Positions 8,694-16,746 of a stretch of 64,000 bases of DNA are shown here, in pieces. How positions within the stretch are numbered: the first letter of the stretch is position 1; each line of letters opens with the position of its first letter. The notes below the pieces were generated by a model. The model was not told where the DNA came from and searched no databases. It worked only from the letters and a program-made list of their open reading frames with translations. Source of the stretch: CAVQCX01 sp963711095 (GTDB taxonomy: Bacteria > Pseudomonadota > Gammaproteobacteria > Chromatiales > Chromatiaceae); contig CAVQCX010000015.1 in the NCBI GenBank assembly GCA_963711095.1, positions 69,880 to 133,879 of the forward strand, written 5' to 3'. The translations under genes and the position numbers were made by a program.

Positions 8694-10036
8694 AAAGGCT
8701 TGGGCGCCGGCTGGGCCTCTCCGCCCACCACCACGGTCAGCAGGCGCGACGGATCGACGCGCCGGGCAAAGGCGTCGCGAACCTGCTCGGCAGTCACCGC
8801 CTCGACCTTGCCGACCAGGGTGGACAGGTAATCCAGGGGCAGGCCGTAGAAGCCGATCATGGCGAGATATTGGACTATGTCCTTGTTGCTGGCGATGCCC
8901 AGCGGAAAGCCTCCGGTGATGTTCTGCTTGGCCGCCTGCAGCTCTTTGGCGGTCGGACCCTGCTCGATGAAATGCTCGAGCGTCGCCCGCATCACCGAGC
9001 GCGTCTCGTCGGCCTGGTCGTTCCTGGTCTGGGCAGCCAGCAGGAAAGGACCGCGCCGGCGCATGGGCACGAAGGCGCTGTAGACGCTGTAGGACAGCCC
9101 CCGCTTCTCGCGCACCTCGTCCGCGAGCAATGAGACCAGCCCGTTGCCGCCGAGGATGTGGTTACCCACGTACAGGGGAAAGTAGTCCGGATCCGTGCGG
9201 CTCATGCCAGGCTGACCCAGGTAGATATGGGTCTGGGTGGACGGGAAGGCGATCTGCTCCAGCTGCGCCTTGGACAGCGCCCGGACCGGGGGCAGACTGC
9301 CCGCGGGGGCACCCGGGGGTAGACCTGCCGTGACGCGCTCGGCAAGCTGCTCGGCCCCGGCGCGGTCAAGCGCACCGACCATGGCCACCACCGCGTTGCG
9401 CGCCACGTAATAGCGCTTGTAGAAGGCCAGGATCTGGTCCCGCGTGATGGCCGCCACCGAGGCCGCGCTGCCCTTGGGATCGGCGGCATAGGGATCATCA
9501 CCGTAGAGCGTCCGGTAGAACGCCTTCTCGGCGATGTCGCCCGGGGACTGCTCATCCTGCTTGAGCGAGACCTGCACACCGGCCCTCACGCGCTCCAGAT
9601 CATGGGCGGTGAAGTGCGGCTCGGCAAGCACTGCCGCCAGGGTCTCGACGGTGACCTGCAAGGGCTTCTTCGCGGTCAGGGTCCGGGCGGACACCCAGGC
9701 CATGTCGCGCAGCACCCCGGAGCTCATCTCGGCGCCGACATTCTCCAGACGCTCGGCGACGGCGTCCGCATCCCAGGGGCCGGCCCCGGCGAGCAGCAGG
9801 TTGCCGGTCAGGCTTGCCAAACCGGGATGGCCGTCGTCGCGGGAGCTGGCCGCGTCGAAGACCACCCGCACGTCCAGGATGGGCAGCTCGGGCGCCTCGA
9901 CGAACAGCACCCGAGCGCCATTCTTGGTGTCCCAGGACTGGATGGTCGGCGTCGCGTCCGCGGCGACGCTCAGCAGCGCCAATCCCGCCATCAGGGCCCC
10001 AGCCAGCCCCCTCCGCGCCCTTGTCTCAGCGCACAT
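8690..10036 (-). CDS. M16 peptidase family protein, non-catalytic partner
   Basis: The 448-residue protein has a signal peptide (residues about 10-28, ending ADA) and two M16 domains. The first domain lacks the HxxEH zinc motif: the equivalent stretch reads GHPGLASLTGN. The later REKRGLSYSVYS motif of the inactive-type subunit is present. M16B peptidases work as dimers or paired proteins in which one partner binds zinc and the other supports substrate binding. The upstream gene encodes the zinc-binding partner. Location should be periplasmic. A GGGGAG ribosome site lies just ahead of the start. Confidence 0.88.
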   Translation of the reverse strand: MCAETRARRGLAGALMAGLALLSVAADATPTIQSWDTKNGARVLFVEAPELPILDVRVVFDAASSRDDGHPGLASLTGNLLLAGAGPWDADAVAERLENVGAEMSSGVLRDMAWVSARTLTAKKPLQVTVETLAAVLAEPHFTAHDLERVRAGVQVSLKQDEQSPGDIAEKAFYRTLYGDDPYAADPKGSAASVAAITRDQILAFYKRYYVARNAVVAMVGALDRAGAEQLAERVTAGLPPGAPAGSLPPVRALSKAQLEQIAFPSTQTHIYLGQPGMSRTDPDYFPLYVGNHILGGNGLVSLLADEVREKRGLSYSVYSAFVPMRRRGPFLLAAQTRNDQADETRSVMRATLEHFIEQGPTAKELQAAKQNITGGFPLGIASNKDIVQYLAMIGFYGLPLDYLSTLVGKVEAVTAEQVRDAFARRVDPSRLLTVVVGGEAQPAPKPL

Positions 10037-11412
10037 CTTGGATATCTCCCCGCGGCCCCGCCGGCTCGTCGCGCGGCGCCTTCGGGACCGTCTCCGGCAA
10101 CGGCTTCGAGCACAGCGATCGTGCGATCGCTGTCCACCAGATACTTGCGGGCCACCGCCCGCACCTGCTCGGCGGTGACCCGCCCGATGTTCTGGACATA
10201 TTGATCGGCCAGGCGCCAGTCCAGGCCCACAGTTTCCAGACTGCCGATCTGCATGGCCTGGTAGAACACCGAGTCACGCTGGAAGACCTTGCTCGCGACG
10301 ACCTGGGTGCGCACCCGCTCGAGCTCGTCGGCGGAGACCAGATCCGCGCGCAGTCGCGCTACCTCCGCGACCAGGGCCTTCTCGAGCTCATCGACGGTGT
10401 GCTCCTTGGTGGGCGTGCCGTCCATCACGAGCATGCCCGGCAGCCGGGCAAAGGCACCGTAGTCGACACTGGCCGAGGCAGCGATCTGCTTGCCGCGCAC
10501 CAGATCGCGGGCAAGCCGGGCGCTGCTGCCGCCATCGAGAATACTGGCGAGCATGTCCAGGGCGTAGGGCTGCCAGTCCGCGTCGGCGTGGCCGACCACC
10601 GGGGTCTTGTAGCCGATGAGCAGGTAGGGCTGGCGCGCCGGCGTGCGCACCTCGAGGCGGGTTGGGCCGAGCTGGGGGATCTCGAAGGCGGGCTTGGTGG
10701 CGGTCAGGGTCTCGGACTTCAGGGGACCGAAGTATTTCTGCGCCAGGCCGAAAACCTGCTCGGGGTCCACGTCCCCGACCACCACCAGGGTCGCATTGTT
10801 GGGCGCATACCAGCGCCGGTACCAGGCCTTGAGATCATCCGCCGTGAGCGCGTCGATGTCGCGCATCCAGCCGATGACCGGGTGACGGTACGGGGAGCTG
10901 CGGTAGGCCACGGCCGCGAACTGCTCGAAGGCCAGCGCCTCGGGCTTGTCTTCGGTGCGCAGCCGGCGCTCTTCCTTGACGACCTCGGACTCCTTGGCGA
11001 AGTCCGCCGGCAGCAGGCTGAGGTTGCGCATCCGGTCCGCCTCCAGGTCGAAGGCCACCGCCAGGCGATCCCTGGCCAGGGTCTCGAAATAGGCGGTGTA
11101 GTCGCGGCCCGTGAACGCGTTCTGATCGCCGCCGTTAGCCGCGATGATGCGCGAGAACTCCCCGGCCGGGTGTTTGGCGGTGCCCTTGAACATCATGTGC
11201 TCGAGCAGGTGGGAGATGCCGGTTATCCCCTGGTGCTCGTAGCTCGAGCCGACCTTGTACCAGACCTGGGTCACGGCGATCGGCGCCCTGTGGTCCTCCT
11301 CGACGATCACCTTGAGGCCGTTGTCCAGCACCCGCTCATGGACCTGGCCCGCGAAGGCGGCCCCGGCGAAGGCGAGCAGCCAGCAGCCGGCCCCGAAGCC
11401 CAGACGTCCCAT
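9991..11412 (-). CDS. M16 zinc metallopeptidase, catalytic partner (possible frameshift near the C-terminus)
   Basis: The 473-residue protein has a signal peptide ending AFA (about residue 21) and the zinc motif HLLEH in GISHLLEHMMFKGT, with the downstream glutamate in the FETLARDRLAVAFDLEADR region. It is a periplasmic pitrilysin-family peptidase. The last ~35 residues are glycine/arginine-rich, and the frame overlaps the next gene by 46 bases. In the next frame a more natural tail (PLPETVPKAPRDEPAGP) ends at 10026, overlapping the next gene by 11 bases. Removing one base of the AA pair at 10105-10106 would restore it. Confidence 0.9.
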   Translation of the reverse strand: MGRLGFGAGCWLLAFAGAAFAGQVHERVLDNGLKVIVEEDHRAPIAVTQVWYKVGSSYEHQGITGISHLLEHMMFKGTAKHPAGEFSRIIAANGGDQNAFTGRDYTAYFETLARDRLAVAFDLEADRMRNLSLLPADFAKESEVVKEERRLRTEDKPEALAFEQFAAVAYRSSPYRHPVIGWMRDIDALTADDLKAWYRRWYAPNNATLVVVGDVDPEQVFGLAQKYFGPLKSETLTATKPAFEIPQLGPTRLEVRTPARQPYLLIGYKTPVVGHADADWQPYALDMLASILDGGSSARLARDLVRGKQIAASASVDYGAFARLPGMLVMDGTPTKEHTVDELEKALVAEVARLRADLVSADELERVRTQVVASKVFQRDSVFYQAMQIGSLETVGLDWRLADQYVQNIGRVTAEQVRAVARKYLVDSDRTIAVLEAVAGDGPEGAARRAGGAAGRYPRCALRQGRGGGWLGP

Positions 11413-11623
11413 CTCTCTATCTCCCCGCGCGGCCGGTACGTGGCGCCCGCGCTAAATGGTAGGATGACAACAGCTTGCCGCGAGCGCCTGCGCTCTGGCT
11501 CGACGGCGACCCGACGGCATTCTTCCAGAGCACCGGGAGAATGTCCAAGCAGCCGCGCACGGCGCGCAATCAACCAGTGACCCGACCGCCGGGGTCAAGG
11601 TTCCCTCGATCGAGAGCGACAGC

Positions 11624-12625
11624 ATGCTGGGCTTCAGAAAACGCAACACCGGCAGTGAAGACCCGCCCAGCCCCTCCGAGCAAGCAGGCAGGGCGCCCGA
11701 GCCGGGCGCCGGCCTGCTGGCGCGACTCAAGTCGCGGCTCGCCAGGACGCGGGAGAGTCTCGCCCATGGGCTGGCCAATCTGGTGCTTGGGCGCAAGAGC
11801 ATCGATGCGGATCTGCTCGAGGAGCTGAAGACGCTGCTGCTCACCGCAGACCTGGGAGTGGAGGCCACGACCCGGATCATCGACCAGCTCACGCAGCAGG
11901 TGAAGCGCAAGCAGCTGGCCGATCCCCAGGCGCTTAGCCGGGCCCTCAAGGCGCAGCTGCTCGAGATCCTGCGCCGCTGCGAGGGTCCCGAGCACCGGGC
12001 CGCAGCGGGCAGACCGACGGTCCTGCTTATCGTCGGGGTCAACGGCGGCGGCAAGACCACCACCATCGGCAAGCTCGCCAGGCGGTTCCGGGACCAGGGC
12101 AAGAGCGTCATGCTGGCCGCCGGCGACACCTTCCGCGCGGCGGCCGTGGAGCAGCTGCAGAGCTGGGGCGAGCGCAACGGCGTCGCGGTGATCGCCCAGC
12201 ACACCGGTGCCGACTCGGCGTCGGTCTGCTACGACGCGCTGCAGGCGGCGCTCGCCCGGGGTGCCGACCTGCTCATTGCCGATACCGCCGGGCGCCTGCA
12301 CACCAAGAGCAACCTGATGGAAGAGCTGGCCAAGGTTGCCCGGGTGATGAAAAAGCTCGACCCGGAGGCACCCCACGAGGTGCTGCTGGTGGTCGACGGC
12401 GGAACGGGCCAGAACGCCGTTGCCCAGGCTGTGCAGTTCAACCAGGCGGTACCGCTTACGGGGATCATTCTGACCAAGCTGGACGGTACCGCCAAAGGCG
12501 GTATCCTGTTCGCCATCGCCGAGCGGCTGGCCCTGCCGATCCGCTATATCGGCGTCGGCGAGGGCATAGAAGACCTGCGCCCATTCGATGCCCGGGAGTT
12601 CGTGGAGGCCCTGTTCGAAGATTGA
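11624..12625 (+). CDS. ftsY: Signal recognition particle receptor FtsY
   Basis: The 333-residue SRP receptor GTPase docks ribosome-nascent chain complexes to the membrane. An acidic/proline-rich N-terminal A region (about 1-40) precedes the N domain. The G domain has GVNGGGKTTTIGKLA (G1), DTAGRLHTKSNLMEEL (G3), TKLDGTAKGG (G4) and GVGEGIEDLRPF. It is divergent from the M16 peptidase genes and precedes ftsE and ftsX, the classic gammaproteobacterial ftsYEX order. The gap to ftsE is about 220 bases, so ftsEX may have its own promoter. Confidence 0.97.
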   Translation: MLGFRKRNTGSEDPPSPSEQAGRAPEPGAGLLARLKSRLARTRESLAHGLANLVLGRKSIDADLLEELKTLLLTADLGVEATTRIIDQLTQQVKRKQLADPQALSRALKAQLLEILRRCEGPEHRAAAGRPTVLLIVGVNGGGKTTTIGKLARRFRDQGKSVMLAAGDTFRAAAVEQLQSWGERNGVAVIAQHTGADSASVCYDALQAALARGADLLIADTAGRLHTKSNLMEELAKVARVMKKLDPEAPHEVLLVVDGGTGQNAVAQAVQFNQAVPLTGIILTKLDGTAKGGILFAIAERLALPIRYIGVGEGIEDLRPFDAREFVEALFED

Positions 12626-12844
12626 GACCGACTGCGCCCGGCCGGCATTGCCGATCGGACCTCCTCGCGAGGGGGCCGAAATGCTCATAATATAAGGCGC
12701 GCGAGAGACCGGGCAGGCGGGCGAGGTCGACACTAGGTCAAGCACCCGGGCCGAGCACGACGCGGCAGGCCCGGGCGGATCGGGCGCCGCCCCAGGCGCT
12801 TGGTGAGCATCGTGGATCGGAGGCTGTCAGCTGCCGCTTTTAGG

Positions 12845-13525
12845 ATGATCCGTTTCGACGAAGTCACAAAGCGCTACCCCGGTGGCTACGAGGGGCTCAG
12901 TCGGGTCAGCTTCCACATCGTCCCCGGCGAGATGGTGTTCCTCACCGGCCACTCCGGCGCCGGCAAGAGCACCCTGCTCAAGCTGGTCGGGCTGCTGGAG
13001 CGCTGCAGCCTCGGGCAGGTCCACGTGGGGGGGCGCAATCTCGCCCGGGTGACCCGCCGGCAAGTCGCGTTTCACCGCCGTCAGGTCGGCATGATCTTCC
13101 AGGACCACCGGCTGCTGATGGACCGCACCGTATTCGACAACGTCTCCATGCCCCTGGTGGTGGCCGGCGTGGGCCATCAGGAGACCGGCAGGCGCGTGCG
13201 CGCGGCCCTGGACAAGGTCGGGCTGCTGAGCAAGGAGAAGGCCTTTCCGATCACCCTCTCCGGAGGTGAGCAGCAGCGGGTCGGCATCGCCCGCGCCGTG
13301 GTCAGCAAGCCTCCCGTGGTGCTGGCCGACGAGCCCACCGGCAATCTGGACCCGGACCTCTCGCGCGAGATCATGGCGCTGTTCGTGCAGTTCAGCCAGG
13401 TCGGCGTCACCCTGCTGATCGCGACCCACGACATCCAGCTTGTCGGCCAGATGGGCAAGCGCGTGCTGACCTTGGACCGGGCCCGGCTGGTCCGCGACAG
13501 CACCGCGGCGGCGCGGAATGGCTAA
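12845..13525 (+). CDS. ftsE: Cell division ATP-binding protein FtsE
   Basis: The 226-residue ATPase works with FtsX to control septal peptidoglycan hydrolases. Walker A is GHSGAGKST, the signature is LSGGEQQRVGIARAVV, and Walker B is VVLADEPTGNLDPD. The start at 12845 (MIRFDEVTKRYPGG) matches the family; the frame is open 45 bases further upstream without homology. Its end overlaps the start of ftsX by 8 bases, so translation is coupled. Confidence 0.96.
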   Translation: MIRFDEVTKRYPGGYEGLSRVSFHIVPGEMVFLTGHSGAGKSTLLKLVGLLERCSLGQVHVGGRNLARVTRRQVAFHRRQVGMIFQDHRLLMDRTVFDNVSMPLVVAGVGHQETGRRVRAALDKVGLLSKEKAFPITLSGGEQQRVGIARAVVSKPPVVLADEPTGNLDPDLSREIMALFVQFSQVGVTLLIATHDIQLVGQMGKRVLTLDRARLVRDSTAAARNG

Positions 13526-14489
13526 GGGCCGCCCCAAGCCCGCGACCAGCGGGCCCGCTGGCGCGCACACCCGGGCGCACATCTGGGTGCTGCGCCACGC
13601 CCAGGTGGCGCTGGCCAGCCTCGGCCGGCTCAGCCGCGCCCCGCTGGGCACGCTGATGACTGCCGCGGTGATCGGTATCGCCCTGGCCCTGCCCACCGGT
13701 CTGCAGGTACTGCTGCGGAACGTCCAGACCCTCAGCGGAGGCTGGGACGGCGCCGCATCCATATCGCTGTTTCTCAAGCGCGACGACTCGGATGCGACCA
13801 CGCAGCACATGGTCAAGCGCATGCGCCAGCATCCCAAGATCGAGCGGTTCAAGGTGATCGACCCGGATCAGGCCCTGGCCGAGTTCCAGCGCCTGAGCGG
13901 CTTCAGCGCCGCGCTCGATGCCCTAGAGGAAAACCCACTGCCCACAGTGGTGGTGGTGGAGCCCAAGCCCGAGTACAGCTCGCCGGCAGAAGCGGGGGCG
14001 CTGGTCGCCGAGCTGCGGGCGCTGCCCGAGGTGGATATAGCCCAGCTCGACCTGCAATGGGTGAAGCGCTTCCACGCCATCACCGAGATCGTACGCCGCG
14101 GGGTCCTGGTCATCGCCTCGCTGCTGGGGCTTGCGGTGCTGCTGATCGTGGGCAACACCATCCGGCTGGAGATCCAGAGCCGGCGCGAAGAGATCGAGGT
14201 CACCAAGCTGGTGGGGGCCACCGACGCCTTCATCCGCCGCCCCTTCCTGTACAGCGGCCTCTGGTACGGTCTGGCGGGCGGTGCCATCGCCTGGCTACTG
14301 GTGAGCCTGTCGCTGGCGGCCATTGCGGGCCCAGTACAGCACCTCGCCCTGCTCTACAAGAGCAGCTTCGATATGGCTGCCGTGAGTCCCCTCACCCTGG
14401 CGGCCCTGCTGGGCGGCAGCGCCCTGCTGGGATTGGCGGGCTCCTGGCTCGCCGTCGGTCGCCATCTCAGCGCGATCGAGCCCACATAG
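13518..14489 (+). CDS. ftsX: Cell division protein FtsX
   Basis: The 323-residue inner-membrane protein is the partner of FtsE in divisome activation. A basic N-terminal tail (about 1-50) is followed by a first membrane segment (TLMTAAVIGIALALPTGLQ), a periplasmic loop, and three C-terminal membrane segments. The C-terminal region includes LEIQSRREEIEVTKLVGATDAFI (residues about 215-240), the conserved cytoplasmic loop of FtsX. The length fits gammaproteobacterial FtsX. Confidence 0.96.
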   Translation: MAKGRPKPATSGPAGAHTRAHIWVLRHAQVALASLGRLSRAPLGTLMTAAVIGIALALPTGLQVLLRNVQTLSGGWDGAASISLFLKRDDSDATTQHMVKRMRQHPKIERFKVIDPDQALAEFQRLSGFSAALDALEENPLPTVVVVEPKPEYSSPAEAGALVAELRALPEVDIAQLDLQWVKRFHAITEIVRRGVLVIASLLGLAVLLIVGNTIRLEIQSRREEIEVTKLVGATDAFIRRPFLYSGLWYGLAGGAIAWLLVSLSLAAIAGPVQHLALLYKSSFDMAAVSPLTLAALLGGSALLGLAGSWLAVGRHLSAIEPT

Positions 14490-14578
14490 CGTGCATCTCT
14501 CGACCGTGCCCTGGCGGCGCACCGACCGATCCCTGTCCGCGGCAGACCCGAAGGAGGCTATCGAATTGATTTAATTGA

Positions 14579-14587
14579 TGTTATACT
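14579..14587 (+). promoter_or_regulatory. Extended -10 promoter element upstream of rpoH
   Basis: TG-T-TATACT forms an extended -10 box about 120 bases before the rpoH start. It lies in an unusually AT-rich patch at 14561-14596 within the GC-rich surroundings. No good -35 hexamer sits 17 bases upstream, which fits the extended -10 class. The remaining ~115-base leader could carry post-transcriptional control of rpoH, as in other gammaproteobacteria, but no specific fold was established. Confidence 0.5.
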
Positions 14588-14710
14588 ATACGTCAATCGG
14601 GAACTTCAACACCGCTGCGCGGGTCTACAGGCGCTGAGAGGCAAGGGACTTGGCACAGTGCCGGGTTCCATGTAACATAATTCCATACAGTTTTACTCAG
14701 GTATAGAGTC

Positions 14711-15565
14711 ATGTCCAAGGCGATTGCCATTCCGACCAGCCTGCCCACAGGCAGCATCGAAAGCTATATCAATGCCGCCTATCAGCTGCCGATGCTGAGC
14801 GCCGAGGAAGAGCACGACCTGGCTGTGCGGCTGCGGGAAGAGAACGACCTGGAAGCCGCCCGCGCCCTGGTGCTGTCGCACCTGCGCTTCGTCGTGCGCA
14901 TCGCTCGCGGCTACTCTGGCTACGGCCTGGCCCTGCCCGACCTGATTCAGGAAGGCACCGTGGGCCTGATGAAGGCGGTCCGGCGTTTCGACCCGGAAAT
15001 GGGGGTCCGGCTGGTCTCCTTCGCCGTGCATTGGATCCGCGCCGAGATCCACGAGTTCATCCTGCGCAACTGGCGCATCGTCAAGATCGCCACGACCAAG
15101 GCCCAGCGCAAGCTGTTCTTCAACCTGCGCAGCTCCAAGAAGCGGCTCGGGTGGTTCTCCCGGGACGAGGTGGCGGAGGTCGCCCGGGAGCTCGGCGTCA
15201 AGCCCGAGACAGTGCTGGAGATGGAGGCGCGCCTGAGCAGCCATGACCTGGCCTTCGACGGCTCGCCGGACGAGACCAACGACGAGCGCAGGGCCGTGGC
15301 CCCGGTGGCCTACCTGGCCGACATGAGCATGGAGCCGGCCGCCCTGCTGGAGCGCGAGAACAGCGAGTCCGACGAGCGCGAGCGCCTTTACGCAGCCCTG
15401 GCGTCCCTGGACGGGCGCAGTCGCGACATCCTGCAGGAGCGCTGGCTGTCGGACAGCAAGTCGACCCTGCACGAGCTGGCCGAGCGCTACGGGGTGTCCG
15501 CGGAGCGCATTCGCCAGATCGAGGCCAACGCGCTGAAGAAGCTACGGTCCCGGATGCTGGCCTGA
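14711..15565 (+). CDS. rpoH: RNA polymerase sigma-32 factor
   Basis: The 284-residue heat-shock sigma factor directs RNA polymerase to chaperone and protease genes. Region 2 runs from about residue 50 to 125 (DLIQEGTVGLMKAVRRFDP, then FAVHWIRAEIHEFI). The diagnostic RpoH box QRKLFFNLR is at residues 132-140. Region 4 near the C-terminus has the helix-turn-helix TLHELAERYGVSAERIRQIE. It follows ftsX, and a Rho-independent terminator closes it. Confidence 0.97.
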   Translation: MSKAIAIPTSLPTGSIESYINAAYQLPMLSAEEEHDLAVRLREENDLEAARALVLSHLRFVVRIARGYSGYGLALPDLIQEGTVGLMKAVRRFDPEMGVRLVSFAVHWIRAEIHEFILRNWRIVKIATTKAQRKLFFNLRSSKKRLGWFSRDEVAEVARELGVKPETVLEMEARLSSHDLAFDGSPDETNDERRAVAPVAYLADMSMEPAALLERENSESDERERLYAALASLDGRSRDILQERWLSDSKSTLHELAERYGVSAERIRQIEANALKKLRSRMLA

Positions 15566-15588
15566 GAGCGGCACCGAGCCAACGACAA

Positions 15589-15615
15589 GGCGGGCCTGGG
15601 CTCGCCTTTTTCTTT
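15589..15615 (+). terminator. Rho-independent terminator after rpoH
   Basis: A 7-base-pair GC stem (GGCGGGC pairing with GCTCGCC, one G-T pair, loop CTGG) is followed by TTTTTCTTT. It begins 23 bases after the rpoH stop. Confidence 0.8.
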
Positions 15616-16237
15616 CCGGCGCCAACGATCCATCGCGCCCGAGCTATCATCCCCAATCATCCCCAGCCGCGGTCAGGCCTTGCCTTTCGCTGTCCGTCGA
15701 ACCGTCCGGGTCGCCCTTGCATACGCTCGGGACCAACAGCGATGCGGCGCAGATCAGGGCCCCCGGATGCAGAGTGGCGGCCTAGGAGCCTGTCGGACTT
15801 TGGGGTCCGTAGCGAGGGAAAGCGGGATCGAGACGGATTTTTCGCTCGATTGAGGAGAGGAGTGGCATCAGGGATGTGCCGTTAACGGAGCTAAGGACGC
15901 AATAGCCGGCTCTATTTGACGAGATCGAGCGGGAAATCCGGCCGATATCCGCTTTTCCGCAGTAGGACATCCAAAGTCCGACAGGCTCCTACGCCCCTGG
16001 TCCGGCAAGCCAGCGGGCCGCTGGGCAGGCCCTGAGCCCTACCTCGAAACGGCAAGGCAAGCCATAGGCGAAAGGCGCCGGCGTCCGCCGCCGCGGTTCG
16101 TTGCTGCCCGGAAACCGGCGGCCGCGCCCGGGTTTGACCTCGCCCTGCACAAAATGGGATAAAGGGCACCGGGCCGGTCGGAGACCGCAATGCCGACCCA
16201 CCGGCTGTAAATCCCCCATCGAAAAGGAAAAGCCATA
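15616..16237. other. Intergenic stretch rpoH to the Tyr/Gly-rich gene
   Basis: About 620 bases without a convincing gene. It holds the MITE-like element (15783-15991). The final 50 bases hold the AAGGA ribosome site (about 16225) for the GTG-started gene at 16238. Open frames on the minus strand here have no recognisable homology. Confidence 0.6.
15783..15991. mobile_element. MITE-like element with perfect 21-bp terminal inverted repeats
   Basis: A 209-bp segment is bounded by perfect 21-bp inverted repeats beginning TAGGAGCCTGTCGGACTTT at 15783-15803 and mirrored at 15971-15991. It is too small for a transposase; the longest internal frame is 62 codons without recognisable homology. A partial, diverged relative lies at about 41325-41410 in the opposite orientation. 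The outer TA at each end could be a TA target duplication, so a Tc1/IS630-like mobiliser is one possibility. An IS1182-like mobiliser is another, because a similar end sequence recurs at 51560. Confidence 0.75.
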
Positions 16238-16633
16238 GTGCGCATATCGATCAAGACTGCCAGCGCCGTTCTCGTAACCACCGCCTGTGCGCTCGCGGGA
16301 CCTGCACAAGCCATGAACTTCGGCGACATGATGAACCCTTCCAAGTGGATGGGCGGCAACCACGGCCGCTCCGACGACTACGACCGGGGCTACGGCTACG
16401 GCGGCTACCCCGGTTATGGCTACGGCGGCTACCCCGGTTATGGCTACGGCGGCTATCCGGGCTACGGCGGCTACCCGGGCTACGGCGGCTACCCGGGCTT
16501 TGGCTACGGCGGCTATCCGGGGGGCTACGGCGGCTATCCCGGCTACGGCGGCTCCGGCGGCTCCAACGCCCCGATCATCATCACCCCCCAGAGCGGCGCC
16601 AGGCAGGCCCCTCCTCCGCGCGAGATTCAGTAA
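16238..16633 (+). CDS. Secreted tyrosine/glycine/proline-rich repeat protein
   Basis: The 131-residue protein starts at GTG with AAGGA about 8 bases upstream. It has a clear signal peptide ending AQA at about residue 25. After a short linker (MNFGDMMNPSKWMGG) comes a low-complexity block, about residues 50-108, made of repeated GYGGYPGY units. The last ~20 residues are polar and contain IIITPQSG. No domain was recognised. Small exported YG/PG-rich proteins occur in sulfur-oxidising gammaproteobacteria, but their role is unclear. Surface coating or matrix function is only a guess. It converges with pyruvate kinase. Confidence 0.75.
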   Translation: MRISIKTASAVLVTTACALAGPAQAMNFGDMMNPSKWMGGNHGRSDDYDRGYGYGGYPGYGYGGYPGYGYGGYPGYGGYPGYGGYPGFGYGGYPGGYGGYPGYGGSGGSNAPIIITPQSGARQAPPPREIQ

Positions 16634-16746
16634 AGGCTCGCGCCCCGTAGCTCGGCCGGGAAACGAAGGCCGGAGCCCGCGAGCCAGGCGCCGGCCGCCA
16701 TTCGCGCGCTCCGCTTCACGCGGGCTACGGGCTCAGCCCCAGCACC

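Noticed and set aside
15782..15970. 62-codon minus-strand frame inside the MITE-like element
   Set aside because: No homology and no ribosome site; it lies almost wholly inside the element, which shows frame-breaking indels in the second copy.
16380..16560. Short tandem repeats that could suggest a CRISPR array
   Set aside because: The repeats are codon-phased GYGGYPGY units within one gene, with no spacers.
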